Of a stretch of DNA of 64,000 nt, positions 1 through 12,611 are shown in pieces. This DNA is from Congeria kusceri (taxonomy: Eukaryota > Mollusca > Bivalvia > Myida > Dreissenidae). Location: NCBI GenBank assembly GCA_027627225.1, contig CM051027.1:40733618-40797617 (forward strand), written 5' to 3'. A program made the position numbers and the translations under genes. The notes under the pieces are model-generated. The model had not been told where the DNA came from. It was given only the letters and a program-made list of their open reading frames with translations, and made no database searches. Within the stretch, counting starts at the first letter, position 1. Every line of letters starts with the position of its first letter.

Positions 1-857
1 CGGCAATGTCCGACGTATTTCGTAAACACTGTAATTAAACGTGTTGACACTTGAGACTTCTCAGCACCTCTCGATACAGCGAAAACAATCTAGTGTAATG
101 TATCCACATTGCGATTTTTATGACAAAAATATTTTCAGTGTCAACAAACAATGGATGCAAAATTTCAAATCGCCGATTTTTTTTCCCAACAAATTAGGAT
201 CTGAATTTTGAGGTGTGTCTTATACGCGTGGGCATCTTATGCACGAGAATTTACGGTACGTTAGCGTCAGCATGACAAATTTTTGTTTTTTTACAGATTA
301 ACAACGATAATGCAAAACATATTTCGATTCTATGAACGGAGAACAAATTTTGCCATTATAGTGTGATATATATTTTACAGTCTTAAAACAATGTTTTGAG
401 TTATTTATTAGAAATCTAACAAACAATTTTATTTTTTTTAACGTGTGCGTGTTATGTTATAGATTTCATACTGATCTTAAGGAGAAAAATAACCTGCTAA
501 CATGGTAGAAAGAACCATCTGATGGACACCTTCTGCATGTAATTCAACTATGTGGCATTTGTGTCGCCTTCCGGTATGTAAGTCAGATATTGACCTCGTA
601 GTCGGCCTTTCTTTGTATAAAAGACCTGTCCCAGGGAATGAAAAACCTCGAGCCCTCTGCACTCTCGGTTTTCACATGCTGCCCGTGAACAGGCCTTTCC
701 TTCGCAGAAAGACCTCCTACTCGGTCAATATCGTATACATAATTTACATGAATCATGCAAGGGCTGTTGATACAGTGCATACGTGTGTTCAATTGGACAT
801 GTCAAAGGTGTCAACAAAGTTATATGGCTTTCGATAAATTAGAGATTATATTTATGT
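1..857. other. Non-coding AT-rich flank
   Basis: No convincing exon is seen on either strand; the open frames near 480-840 are short and overlap each other in opposite directions. Around 211-257 a stretch reading 'GTGTCTTATACGCG' and 'TTATGCACGAGAATTTACGG' resembles terminal sequence of pogo/Tigger-like DNA transposons, but no partner terminus was found. Confidence 0.5.
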
Positions 858-2040
858 CAGCGATTTTTTTCCTTCTTTATAAAGTACCGGTAAACGGCAC
901 TTTCCCAATCAAGCAAAAATGCTAAAATTCCCAATTGGCGTCAGAAAAAATTCCAAAACGAAGAAAAGTTGCGGCCGTTTTGTCCCAAAATCGAACTATC
1001 GGCGAGTGAACAAATGAAATAAATTAGTTGTGTGCAACCTAGAGCTTGATTAATTCGGGTTTAATAAAACAGCGCATTCAGTCAATTGGGTCGTTTGCGA
1101 TGTAATCATAGACCATAGACATAAGAAAGAATTGAGGCCTTTACTAAGTCAAGGTCGATCTGTTTATAAACCGGAAGTTGTGAAATTGAAAACGAAAGTA
1201 AAAAAAAACAGGTGCCCGAAATTGCGACCGAGATATAATATTTAACTAAATAATTTGTTTTTTTTGCATGATTTTAGATATGTAAATCAATTGATGGAAA
1301 AAGACAAACATATTTTCATTATGTATCAGTAAGTTTATTGTTATTTATTTACAAAATTAACTTGCATTTTGTTATTTGATAATTGACAACTTTGAGTCGT
1401 TTGACATGTTTGACAAGTAAATTACTTGACAAGTTACTGTATCATTTTATGAAATGATGATGGCGATTTTCGTGTTCTGAATATTGCATTATAAACTAGA
1501 TCTTTATTTAAAATACTTACTTGATTTAATTTATACACATGTAAATGCATCTCTGCTGGTGGTGTGCATTTTTTATCATTTGCAATTGTTGGAAGCATGA
1601 ATACATTAAAACAGTTTTAAAAGGACTGTCCTGTTTATTTGAGAAGTTGAGGTGACAAAAAATCAAGGGTAATAGTCAATATAAAAACTTCTAGACAGGT
1701 TTCAGCTGTAGGGCTCCTCAGTATGTCAGTTGACCAGAAAAAATACACCAAATGCTATGTTCAAGTAGCAATAAGTTGAAAAACAACTTTAAGTTTGTTT
1801 GTTCTTTATTAGATTTTGTTCTTTATACCAACTTTAGTACAAAATGGTCATTTTGGCAAGCCTGTAAATGATTATTATAATGGGTATGTGTAATTAAGTA
1901 CCAAGTAATTAACAAGACACAAGATTCCCAATTTGAAGATTTCACGACGCGAATTTTCCCAGTTTCAGGATTTTACGCGCTAATTTTTCCCAATTGGACC
2001 GGTACTGGTACTTTTCCCAATTGGGCAAAAAAAATCGCTG
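858..2040. mobile_element. Non-autonomous DNA transposon, CAGCG termini, 5-bp TSD
   Basis: The segment begins CAGCGATTTTTTT and ends with its exact reverse complement AAAAAAATCGCTG. It is flanked on both sides by TATGT (853-857 and 2041-2045), read as a 5-bp target-site duplication. Both ends carry further inverted similarity built from 'TTCCCAATTGGG' and 'AGTACCGGT' motifs. The 1183-bp interior has no transposase frame, so it is non-autonomous. TIRs starting with CAG fit the hAT superfamily, although 8 bp is the usual hAT duplication; 5-bp variants are known. A second, smaller copy of the family lies at 40642-41007. Confidence 0.7.
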
Positions 2041-2104
2041 TATGTAGAGCTGGATCCAGACATGACTGTCCCCTGAGGGCATGAGCCATCAAGGATGGGG
2101 GTCC

Positions 2105-2645
2105 TATTCATTAGTTTGTTCGTCCGTTGGTCTTTCCGTACGTTTGTTCGTTCGTCCATGCATTCATCCATCCATTCAGTAATTCATTTACTCACTCATT
2201 CATTCATTTTTTTACTCTGTCATTCATTTACTCGTTCATGAATTTACTCACTTGTTCATTCATTTACTTACTCTTTCATTCATTCACCCACTCATGAATC
2301 AATCAAGTTATCTATCCAGAATCAATCCAAATCCACCCATCCATCTGTTCATCCATCATCCCGTACATTCGTTCGTTCATTCATTAATTCATCCTTCGTT
2401 TGTCCATTGGTCCTCCGTACGTTCGTTCGTTAGTCCATTCATTCATCCATCAATTCATTTATTCATTCATTCATTTTCTAACCAATTCATTCATTTACTC
2501 ATTCATTCATTTACTCACTCATTAATCCATCAATTCATTTGCTTGCTCATTCATTCATTCACCCACTCATGAATCTATCCATTCATCCATTCATCCAGAA
2601 ACAACCCAAATCCATCCATCCATCTGTGCATTCATGCATCCATGC
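2105..2645. repeat. CATT/TTCA tetranucleotide microsatellite
   Basis: About 540 bp of imperfect CATT repeats, with drifting variants (CATC, CGTT, TACTCA). Open frames across it encode only Ser/His/Ile/Phe-rich low-complexity peptide and are not genes. Confidence 0.9.
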
Positions 2646-2649
2646 ATCC

Positions 2650-3657
2650 AGCCTTTGTTGTTTATTTTTCTTAAGACCCTTGGCCCCTGTCTCTTCCTTA
2701 GAACTGATAAAACTCATATGGAACAGTTGTCAGCTGCCTGGCTATCATTCTCGATTTTCTTCCAGGGTGACCAAGTTTAGTTTCCCGACCAGCTCATTTT
2801 AGTTAAATTGGTGGTGGACTTCCATCGTTCACTATACCCCCACCCGTCCTCATCACCAGACCACACACAAATTCAAAAGCAGTTAAAAGCTGGAAACTGA
2901 AGTTATGATCGGACAAAGCGAAACCTGTCAGACAGTCTGACAAAAAATGAGGGTGTCTGACAAAATTTATCACACACCTTATGCATATTTAATGCTAGTT
3001 AAGACTTTTGTTAAAGAGATAAAGGAATTATTATGCACCAATTAACTGTATGGGCGTTGGGTCAGGTGGGGGGTTGGGAAGCCATTGTCCCCTGTGCCCT
3101 CCCAGTAAATCCGTTCCTGTTTTTCGGTGACAAAATACATGCATATGTTATATTCATTTTGGAATTATAACGAAAAGAGTGTTACTCTGAAAAATGCTAT
3201 TAAACTCAACATAATTCACCCAGGATTAATTTGTGTTTTCCTTCTTTATACATGTTGTTTAACTGGGAAGCAATATTCAAACCAATTTACAGAGAAATCA
3301 TTGAGTGACTGGTAATATTTTATTTTTGTTGTTTCACTACAAAGCAACGTGGTACCTACATGTATAACTGCCAGGTCCAGGAAAAATTATACATTGATAT
3401 AATGTTATTGTTTTTTATTTATACAATGTACACATCTAAAAACCAAAAAACAAAATAAAAACATATAACTATCCAGTTTATTTAATATTTACAAATATAC
3501 CAGCAATAACAATATTAACTTTTTTGACGTATTGTATATTAGACAAAATCTTAAATTCAAGATATTCGCATTTATCCATATATCAATACTGACTTTTAAA
3601 TACATAAAGTTTGTGCTATGAAATGATGTCTGAATTTCTATAAAACATGATTCTTAC
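2650..3657. other. Non-coding stretch, probably NCLX intron
   Basis: No exon-like frame is seen on either strand. It lies directly downstream (minus strand) of the NCLX exon's splice donor, so it is probably the start of the following intron. The next NCLX exons were not found between 1 and 3657 and may lie left of the window. Confidence 0.5.
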
Positions 3658-3810
3658 CAGTATTGTTACTGCCAGTGGTAGCAGTTTTTGGTTGAAATCA
3701 CAGTAGATGATCAAGGTGTAGTCAATGAAACCTTCGTCAATGTGACAGTCGTCGGTGCGGTTCACAAAACTGCACCGGTCAGCCATTGGTTTCTTGTGAA
3801 CTTCACTGCA
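3658..3810 (-). CDS. SLC8B1: NCLX mitochondrial sodium/calcium exchanger, internal exon (partial gene)
   Basis: This 153-bp exon encodes 51 residues matching the N-terminal region of NCLX, the mitochondrial inner-membrane Na+/Ca2+ (and Li+/Ca2+) exchanger of the SLC8B1/SLC24A6 family. The family pattern is visible: Cys at exon residues 1, 13, 22 and 37, the segments DRCSFV and DDCHIDEGFIDY, an NRT glycosylation sequon (17-19), then LLPLAVTIL where the first membrane helix begins. The acceptor is TTACCCTTGCAG|TGCAGTG (AG at 3812-3811) and the donor is ATACTG|GTAAGAA (GT at 3657-3656). Both junctions are phase 0. The ion-binding alpha repeats are not in this exon, and the following exons were not found in the window. 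Upstream, a 37-bp minisatellite starts 22 bp from the acceptor. Identity rests on recognition of conserved spacing, not on a database search. Confidence 0.85.
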
Positions 3811-3832
3811 CTGCAAGGGTAACTTAGAATGA

Positions 3833-6800
3833 CTTGGTAGGAATAATGCAACAGATATTGGTACAGAACATTGGTAGGAGTAATGCAACAGATATTGGTA
3901 TAGAACATTGGTAGGAGTAATGCAACAGATATTGGTACAGTACATTGGTAGGAGTAATTCAACAGATATTGGTACAGTACATTGGTAGGAGTAATGCAAC
4001 AGATATTGGTACAGTACATTGGTAGGAGTAATTCAACATATATTGGTACAGCATATTGGTAGGAGTAATGCAACAGATATTGGTATAGAATATTGGTAGG
4101 AGTAATGCAACATATATTGGTACAGAACATTGGTAGGAGTAATGCAACATATATTGGTACAGAACACTGGTCGGAATAATGCAACAGATATTGGTATAGA
4201 ACATTGGTAGGAGTAATGCAACATATATTGGTATAGAACATTGGTAGGAGTAATGCAACATATATTGGTACAGAACATTGGTAGGAGTAATGCAACAGAT
4301 ATTGGTATAGAACATTGGTAGGAGTAATGCAACATATATTGGTACAGTACATTGGTAGGAGTAATGCAACAGATATTGGTATAAAACATTGGTAGGAGTA
4401 ATGCAACAGATATTGGTATAGAACATTGGTAGGAGTAATGCAACAGATATTGGTATAGAACATTGGTAGGAATAATGCAACAGATATTGGTACAGAACAT
4501 TGGTAGGAGTAATGCAACAGATATTGGTACAGTACATTGGTAGGAGTAATGCAACAGATATTGGTACAGTACATTGGTAGGAGTAATGCAACAGATATTG
4601 GTACAGAACATTGGTAGGAGTAATTCAACATATATTGGTACAGCATATTGGTAGGAGTAATGCAACAGATATTGGTATAGAACATTGGTAGGAGTAATGC
4701 AACATATATTGGTACAGTACATTGGTAGGAGTAATGCAACATATATTGGTACAGCATATTGGTAGCAATAATGCAACAGATATTGGTATAGAACATTGGT
4801 AGGAGTAATGCAACAGATATTGGAACAGAACATTGGTTGGAGTAATGCAACAGATATTGGTACAGGACATTGGTAGCAATAATGCAACAGATATTGGTAT
4901 AGAACATTGGTAGGAGTAATGCAACAGATATTGGTACAGTACATTGGTAGCAATAATGCAACAGATATTGGTACATAACAATGGTAGGAGTAATGCAACA
5001 GATATTGGTAAGCACATTGGTAGCAATAATGCAACAGATATTGGTACAACACATTGGTAGGAGTAATTCAACAGATATTGGTATAGAACATTGGTACGAG
5101 TAATTCAACATATATTGGTACAGTACATTGGTAGGAGTAATGCAACAGATATTGGTACAGAACATTGGTAGGAGTAATTCAACAGATATTGGTACAGTAC
5201 ATTGGTAGGAGTAATACAACAGATATTGGTATAGAACATTGGTAGGAGTAATTCAACAGATACTGGTACAGTGCATTGGTAGGAGTAATGCAACAGATAT
5301 TGGTATAGAACATTGGTAGGAGTAATGCAACAGATATTGGTACAGAACATTGGTAGGAGTAATGCAACAGATATTGGTACAGGACATTGGTAGCAATAAT
5401 GCAACAGATATTGGTATAAAACATTGGTAGGAGTAATGCAACAGATATTGGTACAGTACATTGGTAGCAATAATGCAACAGATATTGGTACAGAACATTG
5501 GTAGGAGTAATGCAACAGATATTGGTACCGGACATTGGTAGCAATAATGCAACAGATATTGGTATAGAACATTGGTAGGTGTAACGCAACAGATATTGGT
5601 ACAGTACATTGGTAGCAATAATGCAACAGATATTGGTACAGCACATTGGTAGGAGTAATGCAACAGATATTGGTACAGTACATTGGTAGGAGTAATGCAA
5701 CAGACATTGGTACAGTACATTGGTAGGAGTAATGCAACAGATATTGGTACAGTACATTGGTAGGAGTAATGCAACAGATATTGGTACAGTACATTGGTAG
5801 GAGTAATGCAACAAATATTGGTACAGTACATTGGTAGGAGTAATGCAACAGATATTGGTACAGAACATTGGTAGGAGTAATTCAACAGATATTGGTATAG
5901 TACATTGGAAGGAGTAATTCAACAGATATTGGTACAGTACATTGGTAGGAGTAATGCAACAGATATTGGTACAGATCATTGGTAGGAGTAATGCAACAGA
6001 TATCGGTACAGTACATTGGTAGCAATAATGCAACAGATATTGGTATAGAACATTGGTAGGAGTAATGCAACAGATATTGGTACAGTACATTGGTAGGAGT
6101 AATTCAACAGATATTGGTACAGTACATTGGTAGGAGTAATTCAACAGATATTGGTACAGCACATTGGTAGGAGCAATTCAACAGATATTGGTACAGTACA
6201 TTGGTAGGAGTAATTCAACAGATATTGGTACATTACATTGGTAGGAGTAATTCAACAGATATTGGTACAGTACATTGGTAGGAGTAATTCAACAGATATT
6301 GGTACAGTACATTGGTAGGAGTAATTAAACAGATATTGGTACAGTACATTGGTAGGAGTAATTCAACAGATATTGGTACAGTACATTGGTAGGAGTAATT
6401 CAACAGATATTGGTACAGTACATTGGAAGGAGTAATTCAACAGATATTGGTACAGCTCATTTGTAGGAGTAATGCAACAGATATCGGTATAGAACTTTGG
6501 TAGGAGTAATGCAACAGATATTGGTACAGTACATTGGTAGCAATAATGCAACAGATATTGGTACAGAACATTGGTAAGAGTAATTCAACAGATATTGGTA
6601 TAGAACATTGGTAGGAGTAATGCAACATATATTGGTACAGTACATTGGTAGGAGTAATGCAACAGATATTGGTACAGTACATTGGTAGGAGTAATTCAAC
6701 AGATATTGGTACAGTACATTGGTAGGAGTAATTCAACAGATATTGGTACAGTACATTGGTAGGAGTAATTCAACAGATATTGGTCTAGAACATTGGTAGG

Positions 6801-9800
6801 AGTAATTCAACAGATATTGGTACAGTACATTGGTAGGAGTAATGCAACAGATATTGGTACAGAACATTGGTAGGAGTAATGCAACAGATATTGGTATAGA
6901 ACATTGGTAGGAGTAATTCAACAGATATTGGTACAGCACATTGGTAGAAATAATGCAACAGATATTGGCACAGTACATTGGTAGGAGTAATTCAACAGAT
7001 ATTGGTATAGTACATTGGTAAGAGTAATGCAACAGATATTGGTCCAGTACATTGGTAGAAATAATGCAACAGATATTGGTACAGTACATTGGTAGGAGTA
7101 ATTCAACAGATATTGGTACAGTACATTGGTAGGAGTAATGCAACAGATATTGGTACAGAACACTGGTAGGAGTAATTCAACAGATATTGGTACAGCACAT
7201 TGGTAGGAGTAATGCAACAGATATTGGTACAGAACATTGGTAGGAGTAATGCAACAGATATTGGTATAGAACATTGGTAGGAGTAATGCAACAGATATTG
7301 GTACAGAACATTGGTAGGAGTAATTCAACAGATATTGGTACAGTACATTGGTAGGAGTAATGCAACAAATATTGGTACAGAACATTGGTAGGAGTAATGC
7401 AACAGATATCGGTACAGTACATTGGTAGCAATAATGCAACAGATATTAATATAGAACATTGGTAGGAGTAATGCAACAGATATTGGTACAGTACATTGGT
7501 AGGAGTAATTCAACAGATATTGGTACAGTACATTGGTAGGAGTAATTCAACAGATATTGGTACAGTACATTGGTAGGAGCAATTCAACAGATATTGGTAC
7601 AGTACATTGGTAGGAGTAATTCAATAGATATTGGTACAGTACATTGGTAGGAGTAATTCAACAGATATTGGTACAGAACATTGGTAGGAGTAATGCAACA
7701 GATATCGGTACATTACATTGGTAGCAATAATGCAACAGATATTGGTATAGAACATTGGTAGGAGTAATTCAACAGATATTGGTACAGTACATTGGTAGGA
7801 GTAATTCAACAGATATTGGTACAGTACATTGGTAGGAGTAATTCAACAGATATTGGTACAGTACATTGGTAGGAGTAATTCAACAGATATTGGTCCAGTA
7901 CATTGGTAGGAGTAATTCAACAGATATTGGTATAGTACATTGGTAGGAGTAATTCAACAGATATTGGTACAGCACATTGGTAGGAGTAATGCAACAGATA
8001 TCGGTATAGAACATTGGTAGGAGTAATGCAACAGATATTGGTCCAGTACATTGGTAGCAATAATGCAACAGATATTGGTACAGAACATTGGTAGGAGTAA
8101 TTCAACAGATATTGGTACAGCACATTGGTAAGAGTAATTCAACAGATATTGGTACAGAACATTGGTAGGAGTAATGCAACATATATTGGTACAGTACATT
8201 GGTAGGAGTAATGCAACAGATAATGGTACAGTACATTGGTAGGAGTAATTCAACAGATATTGGTACAGTACATTGGTAGGAGTAATTCAACAGATATTGG
8301 TACAGTACATTGTTAGGAGTAATTCAACAGAAATTGGTATAGAACATTGGTAGGAGTAATTCAACAGATATTGGTACAGTACATTGGTAGGAGTAATGCA
8401 ACAGATATTGGTACAGTGCATTGGTAGAAATAATGCAACAGATATTGGTACAGAACATTGGTAGGAGTAATTCAACAGATATTGGTACAGTACATTGGTA
8501 GGAGTAATGCAACAGATATTGGTACAGAACATTGGTAGGAGTAATTCAACAGATATTGGTACAGTACATTGGTAGGAGTAATGCAACAGATATTGGTACA
8601 GAACATTGGTAGGAGTAATGCAACAGATATTGGTATAGAACATTGGTAGGAGTAATGCAACAGATATTGGTACAGAACATTGGTAGGAGTAATTCAACAG
8701 ATATTGGTACAGTACATTGGTAGGAGTAATTCAACAGATATTGGTACAGTACATTGGTAGGAGTAATGCAAAAGATATTGGTACAGAACATTGGTAGGAG
8801 TAATGCAACAGATATTGGTACAGGACATTGGTAGCAATAATGCAACTGATATTGGTATAGAACATTGGTAGGAGTAATGCAACAGATATTGGTACAGTAC
8901 ATTGGTAGGAGTAATGCAACAGATATTGGTACAGTACATTGGTAGGAGTAATTCAACAGATATTGGTACAGTACATTAGAGGGGAGTAATTCAACAGATA
9001 TTGATACAGTACATTGGTAGGAGTAATTCAACAGATATTGGTACAGAACATTGGTAGGAGTAATGCAACAGATATCGGTACAGTACATTGGTAGCAATAA
9101 TGCAACAGATATCGGTATAGAACAATCGGTAGGAGTAACGCAACAGTTATTGGTACAGTACTTGGTAGCAATAATGCAACAGATATTGGTACAGCACATT
9201 GGTAGGAGTAATGCAACAGATATTGGTACAGCACATTGGTAGGAGTAATGCAACAGATATTGGTACAGAACATTGGTAGCAATAATGCAACATATATTGG
9301 TACAACACATTGGTAGTAGTAATGCAACAGATATTGGTACAGAACATTGGTTGCAATAATGCAACAGATATTGGTACAGAACATTGGTAGGAGTAATGCA
9401 ACAGATATTGGTACAGAACATTCGAAGTCTTAATGCAACAGATATTGGAACAGAACATTCGATGTCTTAATGCAACAGATATTGGTACAGCACACTGGAT
9501 TTCTTCATGCAACAGATATTGGTACAGCACACTGGAAGTCTTAATGCAACAGATATTGGTAAAGCACACTGGAAGTCTTAATGCAACAGATATTGGTAAA
9601 GCTCACTGAAGTCTTAATGCAACAGATATTGGTACAGCACACTGGAAGTCTTAATGCAACAGATATTGGTAAAGCTCACTGAAGTCTTAATGCAACAGAT
9701 ATTGGTATAGCACACTGGAAGTCTTAATGCAACAGATATTGGTAAAGCTCACTGGAAGTCTTAATGCAACAGATATTGGTACAGCACTCTGGAAGTCTTA

Positions 9801-10005
9801 ATGCAACAGATACTGGTAAAGCACACTGGAAGTCTTAATGAAACAGATATTGGTACAGCACACTGGAATTCTTAATGCAACAGATATTGGTAAAGCACAC
9901 TGGAAGTCTTAATGCAACAGATATTGGTCCAGAACACTGAAAGTCTTAATGCAACAGATATTGGTACAGAACACTGGTATGCATAACGAGACATATTGGT
10001 ACAAC
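3833..10005. repeat. Giant 37-bp minisatellite array (about 166 copies)
   Basis: A near-continuous tandem array with a 37-bp unit made of ATTGGTAGGAGTAATGCAAC followed by AGATATTGGTACAGAAC. Common variants are ATTCAACA for ATGCAACA, GTAGCAATA for GTAGGAGTA, CATATATTGG for CAGATATTGG, and TATAGAAC or TACAGTAC. From about 9420 the unit switches to a subfamily in which GGTAGGAGTAATG becomes GGAAGTCTTAATG, with some 36-bp units. On the minus strand the basic unit has no stop in any frame, and because 37 is 1 modulo 3 every frame cycles through the others. The long minus-strand open frames (up to 485 codons, 37-residue period) are a by-product and I do not call them genes. The array fills an NCLX intron. 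Confidence 0.95.
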
Positions 10006-10335
10006 AATCAAACTGATATGATTATGCAAGTGTTTTGATACATAGTATATAGTAAAAGTACCTTTATCATTATAATTCATCTGCTTGGCGCAAAAAGTAC
10101 AGTAACTGATATTTCTTAATTTTTGTTAAAGTAAAATTGATTTTTTACCAATATATATTTATAATACATTACAATAAACCCATTAAAATGCAGTTGTCAT
10201 TATGTACAGTTACATTAGTGTACACAAATATTTGAATATAATTTAAAATATGCAAAAACTCTAGTAATTACAGGTGGAATACAATCCTATTTAACATTCA
10301 AACAGGTTATAAGAAATGGTATACAGGTTTCAGAT
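10006..10335. other. AT-rich unique spacer
   Basis: AT-rich DNA between the minisatellite and the next interspersed repeat. No exon or regulatory signal could be recognised. Confidence 0.5.
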
Positions 10336-10357
10336 TTACACAAAAGTGAATTTGCTA

Positions 10358-11440
10358 AACAAGAGGGCCATGAGGCCCTAGGTTGCTCACCTAAGGTACT
10401 TAATTGGTTTTGAGCAAGTTTCATTAAGATTCTGCTAAGAATGAGACCTCTGTGTTCACAAGCTTTTTCTTCAATTTGGCCTAGTGACCTAGTTTTTGAC
10501 CCCATGTGACCCGGTTTCGAACTTGTCCTAGATATCATTGGGACAAATGTTCTGAGCAAGTTTCATGATTATTGGGCTATAAATGTGTCCTGAGTGTTCA
10601 CAAGCTTCTTCTTCAATTTGCCCTGCTGACTAGTTTTTGGCCAGATGTGACCTAGTTTCGAACTCATCTGAGATATCATTGGAACAAATGTTCTGAGCAA
10701 GTTTCAAGAATATCGGGCAAACAATGTGACTTCCAGAGTGTTTGCAAGCTTTTTCTTCAATTTGCACGAGTGACCTAGTTTTTGACCCCATATGACCCAG
10801 TTTCGAACTCGTCTGAGATATCAATGGGACAAATGTTCTGATGAAGTTTCATGTTGATTAGGCAAAAAATGAGTGTTAACAAGCTTTATAAAGTTTTCAA
10901 TAAAGCCATTTAAGGAAAATTGCCCCGCCCCCTGGTGTCCATGTTTTTCAAAGGGGGCAATCATTTTTGAACTTGGTTGAGATATTGTAACAACAAATGC
11001 TTTGAAGAAATTTCAAGAAGATTGGGCAAAAAATGTGACTTCTAGAGTGTTAACAAGCTTTGTCTTCAATTTGACCTAGTGACGTAGTTTTTGACCCCAC
11101 ATGACCCAGTTTTTAACTCGGCCGAGATATCATTGGGACAAAATTTAATGTTCTGAGCAAGTTTCATGGGCAATAAATGTGGACTCTAGAGTGTTAACAA
11201 GCTTTTTCTTCAATTTGACTTAGTGACCTAGTTTTTGAACAAGCATGACCCAGTTTCGAACTCGGCCGAGATATCATTGGGACAAATGTACTGAGCATGT
11301 TTCATGAAGACTGGGCAATAAATGTGGCCTCAAGAGTGTTAACTAGGTAAATGTTGACCACGAACGACGCACGACGGACGACGGACAAAAGGCAATCACA
11401 GAAAATGTGAGTTACATGGCTTTTTTCGCCAAGGTGATTA
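10358..11440. repeat. Interspersed mollusc-type repeat with about 150-bp tandem units
   Basis: The segment opens with a small hairpin (AGGGCCATGAGGCCCT, about 10363-10378) followed by GGTTGCTCACCT. It then contains about six diverged units sharing 'AACAAGCTTTTTCTTCAATTTG', split here as AACAAGCTT and CTTCAATTTG, 'GTGACCTAGTTTTTGACC', 'GAGATATCATTGGGAC' and 'TGAGCAAGTTTCATG'. It ends in a GACGACGCACGACGGACGAC tract and 'AAAAGGCAATCACAGAAA'. I know this arrangement from many bivalve genomes as a high-copy repeat; no coding function is evident. Minus-strand frames at 10287-10824 are translations of it. Confidence 0.75.
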
Positions 11441-12527
11441 TTGCTTGCAATAACCATTTTAGTTTAATTCCTTATTTCTATTATTTATAATACCATTCCT
11501 GGGTTTCCCGCAGGATTTCTTGAAGGCATGTTGGCATTCCCTTGTGACAAAAATCGACTCGAAACCCTTAGGCCCCCACCCCAGCCGCTCAGTTTGATCC
11601 CCCACCTCCTCGAAATCGGCCGCATTGCCCGACCCCAGCTTCAACGCTTGAACAACCTCCCCAAAATCGGCCGCATCGCGTGACCCCACCTTTCCGAAAT
11701 CGGTTGCGACGTTAGAAATCCTAGCCGCGATCAAATCGGCAGTATCGCTTTGACTACCGCCCTTTATCACTTAAAACTACCTAGCCTTTTGCTCGACCAG
11801 CACCTCTCTTTGCATTATCTTTAATTTGGGAATTCTTACCTTAATAAAACTAAAACTATTATCAATATTTCTCCCACTAAAATCGCAATGGCCGCGGTTT
11901 CCTAAATTGAATAAAAACGTGTTGACTAACTCCTTTGGAGGCAGTGAACAACAAAACGCTAGGCTGCATTTTTTATGGAATTTATTTGCAATCATACATG
12001 GAATTCAGATTTGTTGAAAAGCCTAGCTGTTTTTTCCGCCTTTAAATTTAGTCATGACAGCTAGTTTATTTTTCAAAAACTGTTGATTTTTAATTCCTTG
12101 ATTGTTTTCAGTTGCGAAAGAAATCAATCGTTAATATCAGTTATACTACACGCGGACATTAAAAGCCGAAAAATCACGTTTTTTTAAATACTGGAATATG
12201 CGGTTCCTAATCGACATAAAATACGGTTATGTATCTCCATGTAAAAAGCATGTTTTTTTACAAAAGCGCGCAAAAATTATGTTGCCATGCACAAGGTTAC
12301 GGATGCCTAATGAAAAACGTGTGTGTACTGGTCACGTGCTTAATTGCAGTGTTTATGTGAACAAAATTATTGCACTATTGCTTCCTATTGCACTATAAAT
12401 TATATTACTTGATATAAATGCGCTTTACTAAGACGTGTGCATTAAATAAATAGCATCATAATATAATACACAATAAGATATTTGATAAAAACAAATTATA
12501 AAAAAGTTTAAAAGAATTAAAACCCCA
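11441..12527. other. Non-coding; GC-rich repeat remnant at 11490-11770
   Basis: Between 11500 and 11760 the composition is unusually GC-rich, with three diverged units of about 60-65 bp containing 'CGAAATCGGCCGCAT'. The minus strand is open for about 100 codons (11459-11770) with a Asp-Phe-Gly-Lys/Glu-Val repetition, but there are no splice or initiation signals I trust. It is more likely a decayed repeat than an exon. The rest shows nothing. Confidence 0.35.
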
Positions 12528-12611
12528 AACGGGTATCGAACTCACGACTTAGGAGCCATACGAAGAAATGATAGTAGAAAGCGCTTTAACCAACTGCGCT
12601 ATCATGCTTGT
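12528..12611 (-). repeat. tRNA-like SINE head or tRNA pseudogene
   Basis: On the minus strand the sequence has a Pol III A-box (TAGCGCAGTTGG) with a good D stem (GCGC/GCGC), and a B-box (GAGTTCGATACC). The A-B spacing is about 20 nt too long, and the acceptor and T stems do not pair well. This fits a tRNA-derived SINE fragment rather than a functional tRNA. Confidence 0.5.

Noticed and set aside
2252..2802. Plus-strand frames of 87-106 codons
   Set aside because: They translate a CATT microsatellite and give only low-complexity His/Ile/Ser/Phe peptide.
3762..9569. Many long minus-strand open frames (up to 485 codons) with a Tyr/Cys/Leu repeat
   Set aside because: They are produced by a stop-free 37-bp tandem unit read in all three frames; frames overlap, shift freely and have no initiation or splice context.
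3833..10005. CRISPR-like array
   Set aside because: Units are contiguous with no unique spacers, the genome is animal, and variants drift gradually as in a minisatellite.
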